This document shows, in pieces, positions 24,040 to 36,700 of a DNA stretch of 64,000 bases. Position numbers and translations under genes: made by a program. The notes beneath the pieces are model-generated. The model was not told the origin of the DNA and ran no database searches. It worked only from the letters and a program-made list of their open reading frames with translations. Numbering within the stretch: position 1 is the first letter of the stretch; each line of letters starts with the position of its first letter. Origin of the DNA: Siphonodentalium dalli (Eukaryota > Mollusca > Scaphopoda > Gadilida > Siphonodentaliidae); assembly GCA_032622095.1 (NCBI GenBank), contig CP136061.1, positions 48,241,797-48,305,796 of the forward strand, read 5' to 3'.

Positions 24040-25110
24040 TCATGTGAGACCCAAATGTTCCAGTATCTCTCATATATATCTTCCGCGCTGGATATGAGCG
24101 ACCCCATGGATGCAATATACCTCAATTTTGAGAAAGCAATTGGCTTTGTTCCATACCAGATTAATAAATTAAATTAAATCATATGGCATCGACCTTAACA
24201 TTCTAGCGTGGATAACAGATTTCCTCAGTGGTAGTCTACAAAGAGCTAAGGTGAATTCTTCATGTGTTGTTGGGACCTACCCTATTCATTTTTTAATATA
24301 AATGCTCTTCCTGAATGCTTCAGCGGAATTTGTGAGATTTTTGCCGACGACACTAAACTTTTCGGCAACCCACAAGTTGACGGTATTCAGAAAGACATCG
24401 ACGCTGTTTGTAAATGGTCTTTACACTGGCAATTTGGTTTTAATTCCAACAAGATCCATAACAACCGGACAAACACCTATGTTATGACCGATGTTCCAGA
24501 GAAACCGTCGATACAGTCCAGTTCATGTGAAAGAGATTTAGGTGTAAATGTAAACCAAAATCTGAGTTCGACATCCACATAAAATCGGTCTGCAACAATT
24601 CCTATAGGATTCTCGGCGTTATAAACAGGACATTTACCAACCTAAATCCAGATACATTTTGCAGATTATATGTAACTATGGTGCGGCCGATATTTGTTTG
24701 ATGTAATACGGCCTGGAATCCTCATCCCAATTACCAGTGTTTCTCTGGAGAGAATACAACGCAGAGCAACAAAAATGGTCCCCAAGTGAGAAAACTCGAA
24801 TACAGAGAGCGGTTAATAAAGTTGAATCTGATGTCTGTTAAATATAGACGATTAAGATGAGACCTCATCGAGTTATATCAAAGAAAAAAACTTGTATAAT
24901 GTCAACAAGGACAATTTTTGTTGTAACGCACAATATAAATATAAATAGCAAGAAACAGATGTGTCATCCCAAAAGAGACATTGGTAAATATTTCTGTTCA
25001 CAGCACGTTGTGATAAATTGGAACAAATCTATCAGACCTTATTGTAAACGCACAATCGCTGAAGGTCTTTAAAACAATGATGGACTCATTTATATGACTT
25101 TAAATATGAG
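24040..25110 (+). pseudogene. decayed CR1-like LINE, RT to C-terminus
   Basis: RT blocks lie in order: MDAIYLNFEKAI near 24105 (block of YLDFAKAFD), GIDLNILAWITDFLSG near 24190, the catalytic-type IFADDTKLFGN at 24340, DIDAVCKWSLHW, CERDLGVNVNQNL at 24525, RIQRRATKMVPK near 24750, YRERLIKLNLMSVKYRR at 24800 and FCSQHVVINWNK at 24995. The polymerase region between WITDFLSG and FADD is largely deleted, and there are frameshifts and stops. It starts only ~20 bases after another LINE's tail. It is the same strand and type as the minus-strand LINE at 37510-40600 by motif. Confidence 0.9.
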
Positions 25111-26386
25111 TATGATGCTAGCTGATTCGCTTTTATTTATGTCAATTTTTCAAATATTACATTTGTAAGCTATATTTATCGGAATCAAATGTATGATGAC
25201 ATGTTGCGATTAAATGATGATGATGATAATATATCCTTGGTGACGGTATACGTATCGATGCGGGTGATACACTAAATGAAAGGTGCGAATGCGGTCTATC
25301 AGGTATATACTCATGGTAGTGTTGTCGCACCAGGGGACCTCTGGCTATAACTGTGACCTTGAATTGGCAGCCAGACACGTGTTTAAACAATTCAATTAGA
25401 TCAAACGACAGTTCGATTCAAACAAGTTTTTAAAAAGACATCGAACTTTCATCCCATTGAATGCAAATGCGAAGTTGTATAGACGATGTCAATCGACCTA
25501 CAGACGTCACCGTCCCGATGTCGTCACTTGACTTCACGGCATATTTCCATAGCTAAACGATATTTCAATGAGTACCACACTCTTTTCAAAGATAACTCAT
25601 ATACGGAGGCGCTGATACTGACGAAAAGGCGATTAATTCGCAAGGGTTTTGTCAGCGGATTTATTTCGGTGAGTAAACAGAAACTGTCTGTAACTTTTGA
25701 TAACTTTATATGTGTATAAGTATATCTTGGTAAACACAGCAAGCCTCGGAATAATAGGTTAAACATGTCTTCATCATTCGGCGGCTGGAGAGAAAGTGGT
25801 TCTCCCGCTTCAGAGCACGGGTAGTTATTCCAACGTCTGGTGTATCATGCGTCCAAATAAAGTCTGAGGTATCATGATACCGATGCCTGTGGCGTGCATC
25901 ATACCATCGGTTAGTATGGAACTATCGTGGTCTGGTAGTATACAAGTCACATACAATTTAGAATATGATCTTGATAATTATGCTTGTAATTCATATCTCG
26001 ATGTGCTGTGTTTATCTATACAATACGTATAACAACAAATGTACTAATGTACTATATCTTCTGTACTATCGGACAAGTACTACTAAATTGCCAAGTAAAA
26101 AATGACTGACGACAGGGTTTCTCTGAAACGGGTGGTTCTGGCGACGGTCTATTTCGCAATAGTATCACTATTTCGCGGGTCGGAAATTTCTCAAACAATG
26201 AAGGTCATCACAATGTTGAAATAGAGTTACAGCCCATTGTATCAGAGTCCCTGGTGTCACACACTCGTTATCCACACAGGTTCATCCCCTCTCCCCTCTC
26301 TCTCTCTCTCGTCCTGTTATTCTTCTCTCTCCGAACTTCTGCCCTCTCTCGACACTAGATATCCATATTATATAAAATCTCTATCA
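25111..26386. other. intergenic, no gene seen; CT-rich tract
   Basis: Two short overlapping frames (25486-25719 plus and 25524-25766 minus) are unrecognisable. A CTCTCC/TCTC-rich tract lies at about 26285-26350. No supported exon. Confidence 0.4.
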
Positions 26387-26590
26387 CTGCAGGGACGTGT
26401 CAACCTGGAGTTGGTTTTTATGGGGTTTTCTCTATACACCCCAACTTGGTCGACATGTTCAACAACTGGAAATATCATTCCTCGTACAATATTTGTTGGA
26501 AATTTTAAATCACCTATAGGTTATTATAATTATTTGATTTTCCAACCAATAATTATTTGGGTATTATAGTTTTAGACCAAGAGTGGCATA
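26387..26590 (+). mobile_element. foldback element, copy 3, truncated
   Basis: It opens CTGCAGGGACGTGT and continues with AACAACTGGAAATATCATTC and TTTGTTGGAAATTTTAAATC, then TTTTAGACCAAGAGTGGCAT, paralleling 57998-58220. Similarity fades near 26590 and no right terminus was found. Confidence 0.6.
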
Positions 26591-27984
26591 TTTTCCTCTA
26601 TTTAGTCCAAATTTTGATTAGAAGATTGATGGGAAAATAGGACAACCCACAGCTTTGGATCGCGAGGAGGAGACTTCCCTCGTGAACTACATAGCATTTG
26701 TGGCTGAATGAGGATTCCCGTTATCCATAGAGGAAATATGTTAGTCTGTGGACCAAAAAAGCAAACTTTTGCTCTACTTTGACCGAACACAGGTTTCTAT
26801 ATACCAAATTGGAGGCTATTATCTCCCACATCGGTACATACATTTACCAAAGTATGATATACCGTCCACGGTGACAGTCAATGAAGGACCACTGGTCTAA
26901 CATTGATATATGTCATTCAAATTATGATATTCTACGAAACGATATATAATTTTCGGACATATGGCTACACGTTTTCGGAAAAATCTCATTCAAATTGTAA
27001 AATTGGTGCAAACAAAATCAAGTAAAATTATGATTTTGATGAAATTTGACACCATGCATATCCAGATTATATTAGGTTGAAATTTTACTGAAAACACCAC
27101 CATTGACTAAACTTTACGATTCTATAAGAATCCAGTTCTAAAGCTGTGATAAGTTTGAAATATCGAGTAAACTTAACCCAACCCCCTCCCCCATATCCAG
27201 ATTTTTTAAGGATGTTATGCTATTGTCTAACCCATACAACTATTGCATCAAATCGAGTCTGAATCGTTTTATGTGATCAAATTCAGTCACAATATAACTT
27301 TGTACACTGAAGGAACTATTATGTATTGTTTTTGCTATTTTTTTCGTTTTGAAAATCAGCCTTGAAATTGCAAAAAAATCGTAATAAAATGGTGGAATTT
27401 CAATTCCACCATTTTATTACGATGTGTCCATGAACGAGTCTGCCTGATTTACACAATCACATATTTAATGCGACGTTTTGAAATTCTCCGTGCGTACTTG
27501 ATACGACAAAATTCTTGTAAATCGTGATCTACATGGAAAGTTTTCTAATATATTCAGTCGATAAAACATATAGTAATAAGGATAACTGAGTTGAAAACAA
27601 TTCTCCGAATTTAGAGAGCGTTTATTGACTAATAATTTCAGCCATTATTTGCTGTTGTATGCGGCTCTTGTGTCATATAGACAACATTTCACAGAAATAT
27701 GTTTATTATCTATTGTTAGAGAAATATTTAAAAACAAGCACAAATAGATATAATTATAAAGTTACATATAAGGTGAATTGTATAATTGTCACCAGGTCCA
27801 AGATAGCTGCCGAAATGACGATGGGAATGTGAAAAATTCAATCGAAATCTTAATGTTCATACATATTTCTAACATTGGTTATAAAACAGGGACATATATC
27901 AAACAGAAATTATGTCACATTTATATTCATAATCAGACTTCTATTTAACATCTGATAACAGGACACGGGTTCGGAAGCACGTCA
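26591..27984. other. intergenic, no gene seen
   Basis: AT-rich, apart from the near-perfect palindrome reported separately. No gene recognised. Confidence 0.4.
27378..27423. repeat. 46-bp perfect palindrome
   Basis: Left arm 27378-27399 (ATCGTAATAAAATGGTGGAA plus TT) and right arm 27402-27423 are exact reverse complements around a 2-base centre (TC). It may be a hairpin-forming site or a very short foldback remnant. Confidence 0.9.
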
Positions 27985-29314
27985 ATCAACCAATCGGTTG
28001 TGTATGTGCATGGGAAAACACGGAGCGGCTGTGTGACCATCCGTGGGGTGTAATGGTATACACGACGGTGTTGTATGGTTCTGATAGGGTGTATGGGCAT
28101 ACTTCGAGTGGCCATATTTTCATTGGTATGTGTATATGTATACATGATATTGGTTGTGTGGCCATGGAGTTGGTGTATTGATAAAGGGGAGTGGCTGTAT
28201 GGTCATGGTTCAAGTATATATGCATACACGGAACAGCCAGATGGTCATTGGTGGTGCTTATTGGTAGAGAGGGAGTGTCCTTGTTGTCAGGGGTGGGTGT
28301 ATCTGTATACCTGGGGTGGCTACAGGTACATGTATATCTGGAGTGGTTGTATGACCATGGTTGGAGTGGATGGGCATACAGCGAGTTACTGAATGGCCAT
28401 ACTGTATGGCCTTTGGTGGGGTGCATGCTTATATATACCTGGATTGACTATAGTTATGGATGGGGTGTAAATGTATATCTTGAGTGGCTATATGGTCGTG
28501 GTTGAATATGTATACCGGGGAGAATGTATGGTCGTATGTGATTTGAATAGGCATACATGGAGTTACTGCATGGTAATGAATGCAGTGGATATAGGATTGA
28601 CTATATGGTCATGTGTGGCTACACCTGTATTGCTGGTGTGACTGTGACAATGATGATGTGTATGAGTATACATTGAGTGGATGTGTGGTCTTGTTTGAGG
28701 TGAATATGTATACAATGGGTATAAGGGAATACACGGTTTGGCATTGTGATCAGTGATCGGGTGTGTATATACATGGCCATATGTGTGGTGTTTAGGCGTA
28801 TATAGAGTGGCAGTGTTGTCGTGGTGAGATGTACATGTGTGTCATGTGTGTCTGTATTGTCGATGTGAGTGTATATGTATGATGATTGATGAGGTGTAAT
28901 GATATGTAAGGGGTGGTTGTATGTTATGGGTGATTTGTATACATGCTCATGGAATGAATGTACGGTCTTAGTTGAAGTGTATATCCATACATGAAGTATA
29001 GCTGGATGGCCACTCACGGGGCGTATGTGTATATATGGGGTGGCTTTGTGGTCATGTGTGAGATGTGCATGTATATATGTTGTGGATGAAATGTCATTGG
29101 TGGGTGTATATGTAACAGTATACACGGAGTGGATGTATGTTCATGGATGGGTGTATGTTTATACACATAGTGACTGAATTGTCATGGGTAACGTGTATAT
29201 GCACGTCAGGAGTGGGTGCATGTACATGTGTGTGATAGTTGGTATATATTGAAGGGCTGTATGACCATTGGTACTGTGTATATGTATACACGGAGTGGTA
29301 TGGTCATATAGGTG
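27985..29314. repeat. GT-rich minisatellite, left block
   Basis: A degenerate tandem array of ~42-46-bp units built on GTATACACGGAGTGG, then TGTATGGTCATGG and GGGTGTATATG. Twenty-five or more units are recognisable by recurring TATGGTCAT and GTGTATATG. The plus strand is strongly G/T-rich, so long minus-strand frames such as 28619-29125 (Thr/His/Tyr-rich) are artefacts. The array resumes at 32366-32705 beyond an inserted element. Confidence 0.85.
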
Positions 29315-29833
29315 ACTAGCAGGGTTACCCGGCGTTGCCCAGGTTAAAGTGATGTGAAACCCTCTGTGGATATTTGGTGGGAATAGAGAATACTCTTGCT
29401 CTCAAAGTGTTACACGTATTCTCATAAATTGTATATCCAAATGGCATAACAAAACATGATTCTTACACATGGAATATAAGTAGTGGCTCACCTTGTCAGG
29501 TAGAAACGATTATCATTTTGTTTATCGCGTTTAATCCGTCCCACCAATAAAGAAGTATTTATTTATTTACAACTGCGTATACTTCAGACGTTATAGCATG
29601 AAACATGAACATCATAAACACATTAGTTCGAAAAAATAAAAGACAACAATTGTGTTTCACATAGAGATGTATCAATCAATCAATCTAGTTTATCATATCT
29701 TCACGAAGATACAGATGTTTTAATGATATGCCCAGGTGCTGCTCTGTTCTGGTGCTATATAATATACTGGCTAATCATTTTCAGTTTAAAAGAATTGATG
29801 TTATGCACGTATAGCAGCTACAAGTGCCCGACA

Positions 29834-29947
29834 CAGCGAGATTTTGAGTTGTTTATTTTAGGCGATGAGTCTGTTCTAAAAAATGAAAGAAATCCTCTGT
29901 ATCAGGCAGATATACCCTTGTCAGATGTCAATATTGGGGGATCCTGA
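29834..29947 (+). other. short reading frame conserved between copies A and B
   Basis: It reads RDFELFILGDESV...PLYQADIPLSDVNIGGS and stops. In copy B (34175-34279) the same frame reads RDFELCMSVDESLPKIPLYR, then ADIPLSDVCIGGS and stop. The two differ by one 9-nt in-frame indel and share the stop codon. This suggests a C-terminal coding remnant of the element or a captured host exon. No family recognised. Confidence 0.4.
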
Positions 29948-30199
29948 AAAGTCATGTGCTACGGACTGCGTTTTCCTTTATCTCAGAAGTAACCATATTT
30001 GACTGCACACTGTGACCACCATTTTTGAACAGGCCTGCTCTACATTTCCATATCTCTTGGCAATTGTAACCTTTTTTGTGGAAACTATATTGAATGGGAC
30101 AGACTCAATCGTGTTATAATATATACATGAGCCATTATACTATGCAATCCTGTGACGATTCAAGGTCTCTCAGTTTGAATGAATGTATTTATCTCTTAA

Positions 30200-30556
30200 C
30201 CCTTTACCCAACAGAACGCCCAGAAACGCCCTAACAGCCTAAATTATCTTCGGTCTGTCTCAATAAAACCATGGAAATATGGGTATCATTGGAACCGGCT
30301 CATTGAGCACATTGTGATAGTTACAGTTATGCCCTGTGCCAATGCATTCTCTTATATATGCGAGTCGACCATAGGTCGCCTCGCATATATAAGAGAATGC
30401 ATTGGCCTAAAAAAAACTTTTGTTTAACACTTTTTACCATTTTTTCTTTAATATGTGTTAAGCCAATGCATTCTCTTATATATGCGAGGCGACCTATGGT
30501 CGACTCGCATATAGAAGAGAATGCATTGGCACAGGACCGTTCTGTTGGGTAAAGGG
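30200..30556. mobile_element. piggyBac-like double-hairpin MITE, copy 1
   Basis: Termini CCCTTTACCCAACAGAAC and GTTCTGTTGGGTAAAGGG are perfect inverted repeats, flanked by TTAA on both sides (30196-30199, 30557-30560). CCC-start ends plus TTAA are the piggyBac signature. Inside lie two ~69-bp palindromes (30338-30406 and 30462-30530), each made of GCCAATGCATTCTCTTATAT-type arms; the second is the mirror of the first. Copy B lacks the insertion at the equivalent place. No protein; presumably mobilised in trans. Confidence 0.92.
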
Positions 30557-30849
30557 TTAAATAGATTGATATAAATATACTTTTAATGCTTTCTTCTAAG
30601 TATCCGTGTTGCTCGATCATTATAGGAATGCCTGATTTCCATCCCCATATAATTATGACAGTTGAGAAGATATAATTGTTCAAGTGACTTAATTCGGTCA
30701 CCATATAATTTTGTCGAGATTGTGAAATTGGAACGCCAAAAACTCCTTAGAACGACATGGAGATGGCCTGGGAGATGACTATATATAACTTTGTTGGATA
30801 TCGGCGAATTGAACAATCTTATAAATGCTAGTGAATCTCCTCTCGCCAT

Positions 30850-32330
30850 CCATTACCCAACTGACCCCAAATGTGATTTAATTCATCATATCCGAGGAGA
30901 ACGTGCATGCATTTGTTGGAATCAGTGCTAAATATATTTGTATCAACTTTGGTGCAACTCCCCTCATGCATGACTTGAACCGCGCCACTTTTGTCATATT
31001 TAAACCACGTCTATTAGACTCATACATGCATTATATAATGGAGATTATTATAAATAAGTTTGGTGGTAATCGGCAACTAAACCAATTCTTATCATAGTTA
31101 TTACCCCCATCTCTCACCAAAACGGCACCAATTTAGCGTATCTAAATAACACGTTTATATTCCTCGCATCACGGAGAAGAATAATACATGTATATCAATT
31201 TGGTCGAAATATGTGCTAAAGATAGCACCTCCCCTGACACCAACAACGTCCCTTTAGAAACTTTTAACCCGCACCATTATCTTACTCATAAAAAGTTACC
31301 CCTGTTAGACCGCCTTGGTGCCATCTCGATTGTACCCTTAAAGTTATACATGTTGTGTATATACATGTAGAACACAGACAGATATTCGCAAATATTTGAT
31401 TCATTGTATTATTTGAGAAGAACGTGTACGAATGTGAAATTGGCATTAACATATTTTTATAAGTTTTTGGTGACCCTCCCGTCCCTATTTCGGACTCAAG
31501 CGGCGCCACTTTTGACATCATTAAAGCACACACTTAAGACTCATTAGAGAGATGAATATATATAACATTTATGACAATTGACGAGTATACAAATTCGTAT
31601 CAAATTTAGGGCCACCATCGCATGTCTCTCACCCAAAAGGCACCAATTTGGCGCATTTAAACCACGCGATTAGATTATTCGTATCACGGAGAAGAATATG
31701 TATCAATCAGGTGGAAATCGGCGCTAAACATATTGTTTATCAATGTTTGTGTCCCTCTCACACCCTAGGCACCCCTGATTCGAATGGCCCCACCTTTGAC
31801 ATCTTTAAACCACACAATTAGACTCTTGATATCATGGAGATTATTATTTGTAAGTTTGGTGCTAATCCGCGACTAAACAAACACGATTAGATTCCTCATA
31901 TCATGGATAAGAATGTGTATCAATTTTGTGGAAATTGACACTAAAAATATTGTGTATCAATTTTGGTGTCCCTCTCCCTTTCAGTGCACCCATGACTCGA
32001 ATGACGCCACTTTTGACAGCTTTAAGCCACGCCATTAGACACCTCATACCATGGGGATGAATTTGTATAAGTTTCGTGGCAAATGGCGACTAAACCAATT
32101 CTGATCAGATTTAGTACCCCCCGTCCCCCACAATCTCTCATCCCAACGACACCAATTTGGCGTATTTAAATCACACAATAAGATTCCTTGTATCATGGAG
32201 AAGATCTCAGAAAAATGTGCATCCATTTGGTGGAATTTGGCGCTATTTTGATCAATTTTTCTTTCTCGTAAATAGTTACCCCTATTAGACCCCTGTTGTG
32301 CCATCTATGTGGTCCCCTGTGAATTTCTAT
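30850..32330. repeat. tandem array of ~145-150-bp monomers in copy A
   Basis: Two alternating monomer types recur: TAAGTTTGGTGGTAATCGGC (near 31050, 31846, 32062) and ATCAATTTGGTGGAAATCGG-like (near 31195, 31700, 31915, 32220). Each unit also has a TTTAAA-CCACAC-ATTAGA box and ACTCGAATGACGCCACTTTT. The array is more degenerate and shorter than in copy B. Confidence 0.75.
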
Positions 32331-32365
32331 AGAACACAGACAGACATTCGCAAATATAGATATAG

Positions 32366-32705
32366 AAGATGCGGATATGTTTACATGGAGTAACTGTATG
32401 ATCACGAATGACATCAATATGTATATTGGGCGTGACTGTATGGTCACTGGTGTGGTGAATAGGTATACAGCTAGTGATTAAATAGTCATAGGTGGAGTAT
32501 AAGAGTATACCTGCATGGTGATTCGTGGCCGTATGGTCATGTTGATGTAAAGATATACCAAATGTGGCTTTATTGTCACGGATGAGGTGTATGTGTATAC
32601 ATAGAGTGGTTGCATGTTCATGTCTGTCGTGTTGGTGAATATATGGAGTGATTGTGTGATCATGGGCGGGTTGTACGTGTATATGTTGGTGGCTTTTGCT
32701 TTCCG
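32366..32705. repeat. GT-rich minisatellite, right block
   Basis: Same unit type as 27985-29314 (GTGTATACATAGAGTGGTTG, TGTATGGTCATG), separated from it only by element A. About seven units. Confidence 0.8.
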
Positions 32706-33763
32706 CAATAAATCAGGGATATGTGCATCGATATTGAGGTCATATTAGGGATTTCTCCGTCTGCGTTGCTTTAAGGCACAATGGAATAAACGCTAAACAG
32801 GCTCCCTGACAACAGTTGAAACCGTCGAGACGATATAGCCCGCGTGATATGGCATCTGCAGTTTCTTACAATAGTTGTTATGGGAAAAGCCAATTTCAAA
32901 CTTCCATTAAATTTCATTGAATAGCATATGTTGTTGCTGTTGTTGTACGTGGAGGTATGGACACATGAGTACATTCTCGGCACCTCAGACCAAACTTAAC
33001 CATAATTAACATGAGGTAAAAATCAGTTTATTTTCTGAGGACAGTGCACCATTAGTGTTGATTTGTTTGTGATAGGACTGTCCGTTTTTTGTTGGGAAAC
33101 CACTTTTCCGGACCACCATGCAAGCGTCTACTATATATCCAGCAAGAACAATACCGTTATTGCATTAGTAGGGCATAACCATTGAATATGTAGGCCATTT
33201 TCTATCCATAGACTCATTAGTAGATGTTATTCAAAACAATGGAATAACGCTAACGTTTTTCATTACAAGGCAAGCTGTAGTTGCAGAATACTTATTTTTT
33301 GTGAATTATCAGTATCAAATTCACAGCAAAAAAATCCATATTTATTATTTTCTAAAATTTATTTTGCTATTTATTTCTGTATATTGATATATTTTGGGGA
33401 AGAATAATCAATTTGCTCCATAACAAGACCGTCTACATATTAGACAATCCAGGAGAATGGCCTGGTATGACCAAATTACTTACCCTCACCCCATTAAAGT
33501 TTCTACCAAAAGACAATTGGCATATTGACATTCCATCCATGAGTCAGATTTTTTTATTTCTGCCGATTATACTTTATCATAAAACTGACAGCCATTACAC
33601 TTTGCCAAATATGTGTGAATAACTATAGACATCGACATTAAGACCATGCTGACCCTCGGAATAGTGTCAATGTGACTTTTTCACACTTTTCGAAAAATGA
33701 AAAATAAATAGTTAAAATTCAAATTTGCAATATACAATATATCCATGTTCATTTGTATTGTAT
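32706..33763. other. intergenic, no gene seen
   Basis: No exon or repeat that I can support. A TTG/TTGTTG-rich patch lies near 32930-32950. Confidence 0.4.
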
Positions 33764-36700
33764 ACTAGCAGGGTTTCCTCGGCGTTGCCCATGTTAAAGT
33801 GATGTGAACCCCTCTGCATGCTGTGTATATTTGTTGGGAATAGAGAACATTCCAGTTCAAAGTGTTACACGTATTCTCATAAATTGTATATTCAAATAGC
33901 ACCACAAAACACGATTCTTAAAGTTGTCATTTTATTTATCGCGATTAATCCGTTCCACCAATAATGAAGTATTTATTTATTTACAACTGCGCATACTTCA
34001 GACGTTATACTATGATACATGAACATCACAAAACACATTAGTTCGCAAAAATAAAAGACGACAATTGGGTTTTACATTTAGAGAGTTATCAATCAATCTA
34101 GTCCAGGTGCTCCTCTGTTCATGGTGCTATATATTGGCTAAATATTCTCAGTTTAAATGAAATGTTGCTACACTGAGCGAGATTTTGAGTTGTGTATGTC
34201 AGTCGATGAGTCTCTTCCAAAAATTCCGCTGTATCGTGCAGATATACCCTTGTCAGATGTATGTATTGGAGGATCCTGAAAATTCATGTGCTACTAGCTG
34301 CATTTTCTTTTATATCAGAAGAAAATATGTTTGACTGCACACTGTGACCACTATTTTTGAACAGGCCTTCGATACATTTCCATACCTCTTCACAAATTGT
34401 AACTTTTTTGTGGAAACTGTATTGAATGGAACCGACTCAATTGTGTTATAATCTATGTGTAATCATCTGACGGTTCGATGTCTCTCAGTTTGCAAGAATA
34501 TGTGTATCTCGTCTTCTCTTTATGCTAGCTCATTATGTGAATACCCTGATTGCCATCCCCATTTAAACATGACAGTTGAGAAGATATAATTGTTCAAGTA
34601 ACTTATTTGGGTCACCATTTGTCGAGATTGTGAAATGTGAACGCCCAAAACTCCTTAAAATGATATGGAGATGGCCTGTGTGACTATATATAACTTTAGG
34701 TGGATATCGGTGAATAGCAATCTTATCAATAGTGCATATCCTCTCGTCACCCGTGACCCAAACGACACCAAATGTGATTTAATTCATCGTATCATTAGAG
34801 AAGAACGTGTATGAATTTGATGGAAATTAGTGCTAAATATATTTGTATCAGCTTTGGCGTCTTCAAGTCACACGATTATATTCCTCGTATCAGAGATAAG
34901 AATAATATATCAATTTGGTGGAAATCTGCGCTAAAATAGAGTTTATTAAATCCATTGTTTATGCCCCCTGCAACGCTGACTCGAACAGCGCCATATCGCG
35001 GAGGTGATTATATATGCGTTTGTTGGAAATCGGCCAATAAACTATTTCACCATATTTTAAAAAATTTGCCGACCTCCCCCTTTTCTTCGCCTGACACCAA
35101 TATCGTCACTTTAGAAAATTTTAACCCGCACCATTATTTTCCTCGTAAAAAGTTACCCCTCTTAGAATGCCTTGGTGTCATCTCGATTGCACACCGTGAA
35201 GTTATATACAGAACGCACGCAGACTGACAGAAAGACAGACAACACGATGCGATCATTTGAGAAGAACGTGTCTTAATTTGATGGTAATTGGTTCTAAAAA
35301 TATTTTGTATAAGTTTTGGTGACCCTCCCGTCCCTATTTTAGACTCAAGCGGTGCAACTTTTGTCACCGTTAAACCACACACTTGGACTCATTAGAGATT
35401 AGAGATGCATGTATATAAAATTAGTGAAAATTGGCGAGTATACAAATTAGTATCAAATTCAAGGACCCCACATCTCTCACTCAGAGGGCACCAAGTTGGT
35501 GTATCTAAACCACACAAGATTCCTCGTATCACGGAGAAGAATATGTATCAATCTGGTGGAAATCGGCGCTAAACATATTGTTATAATTTTTTGTGTCCCT
35601 CTCACCTCTATACACCACTTACTCAAATGACCCCACTTGTGACATCATTAAACCACACAATTACACTTATGATATCATGGAGATGATTATTTATAAGTTT
35701 GGTGCTAATCGGCGACTAAACATATTTCTATCAAATTTGGTGCATTTGGTGACCACCCCTCCCCTCCCCATCTATCATCCAAACAGCAACAATATGGCGT
35801 CTTTAAATCACACAATTAGATTCCTCGTATCATGGACAAGAACGTGTATCAATTTGGTGGAAATTGGCGCTACAAATATTGTGTATCCATTTTGGTGCCC
35901 CTCTCTCTTTCAGTGCACCCCTGACTCGAATGAGGCCACATTTGACAGATTAAAGCCACAACAATAGACTACTCATACAATGGGGTTGATTCCGCATAAA
36001 TGTGGTGGTAATCGGCGACTAAACCCATTCTTATATAAAATTTAGTGCCCACCCCCCCCCCAATCTCTCATCCAAAAGACAACAATTTGGCGTTGTTAAA
36101 TCGCACAATTAGATCCCTTGTATCATGACGAAGAATATATATCAATTATGTGGAAATCGGCGCTAAAATTAGTTTGATCAATTTTGGTACCCCTCTATCC
36201 TTCCGTGCATCCCTGACTTGAACGACGCCACTTTTGCCATATTTAAACCACACCACTAGATTCTTCATATCATGGGTATGATTATATGTAAGTTTCGTAG
36301 AAATCGGCGACAAAAAAAATCTGCCCATCCCCATTTTCCGCCCCCGACAACCACGGCGTCACTTTTGAAAATTCTAACCCCACCATTATCTTTCTCGTAA
36401 ACAGTTACCCCTAGTAGACCCCTTTGGTATCATCTAGATAAAATATTGTGTATCAATATTGGTGCCCCTCTCCCTTTCGGTGCACCCCTGACTCGAATGA
36501 CGCCACTTTTGACAGATTTAAGCCACACCATTATTCTCCTCATACCATGGGGATGATATTGTATAAGTTTGGTGGGATTCGGCGACTAAACCAATTATTA
36601 TCAAATTGAGTGCCCACACCCCCCCCCCAATCTCTCATCCAACCGACACCAATTTGACGTCTTTAAATCAAACAATTAGATTCCTTTTATCATGGAGTAG

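Larger units (their letters stand above)
29315..32365 (+). mobile_element. ~3-kb ACTAG-start element, copy A
   Basis: The 5' end ACTAGCAGGGTTACCCGGCG at 29315 and the 3' end ACACAGACAGACATTCGCAAATATAG at 32325-32365 match copy B (33764-37070). Internal blocks match in order: ACGTATTCTCATAAATTGTA, TCCACCAATAAAGAAGTATT, TTTGACTGCACACTGTGACC, GACAGTTGAGAAGATATAAT. A tandem array of ~145-150-bp monomers follows from 30850. It splits the GT-rich minisatellite, so the flanks define the insertion; ATATAG occurs at both edges. A 357-bp MITE (30200-30556) is nested in it. No replication or transposase protein was found. The class is unknown. Confidence 0.8.

Noticed and set aside
27986-28426. 146-codon minus-strand frame
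   Set aside because: Same minisatellite artefact.
28619-29125. 168-codon minus-strand frame rich in Thr/His/Tyr/Ile
   Set aside because: By-product of the GT-rich minisatellite; the reading frame follows its period.
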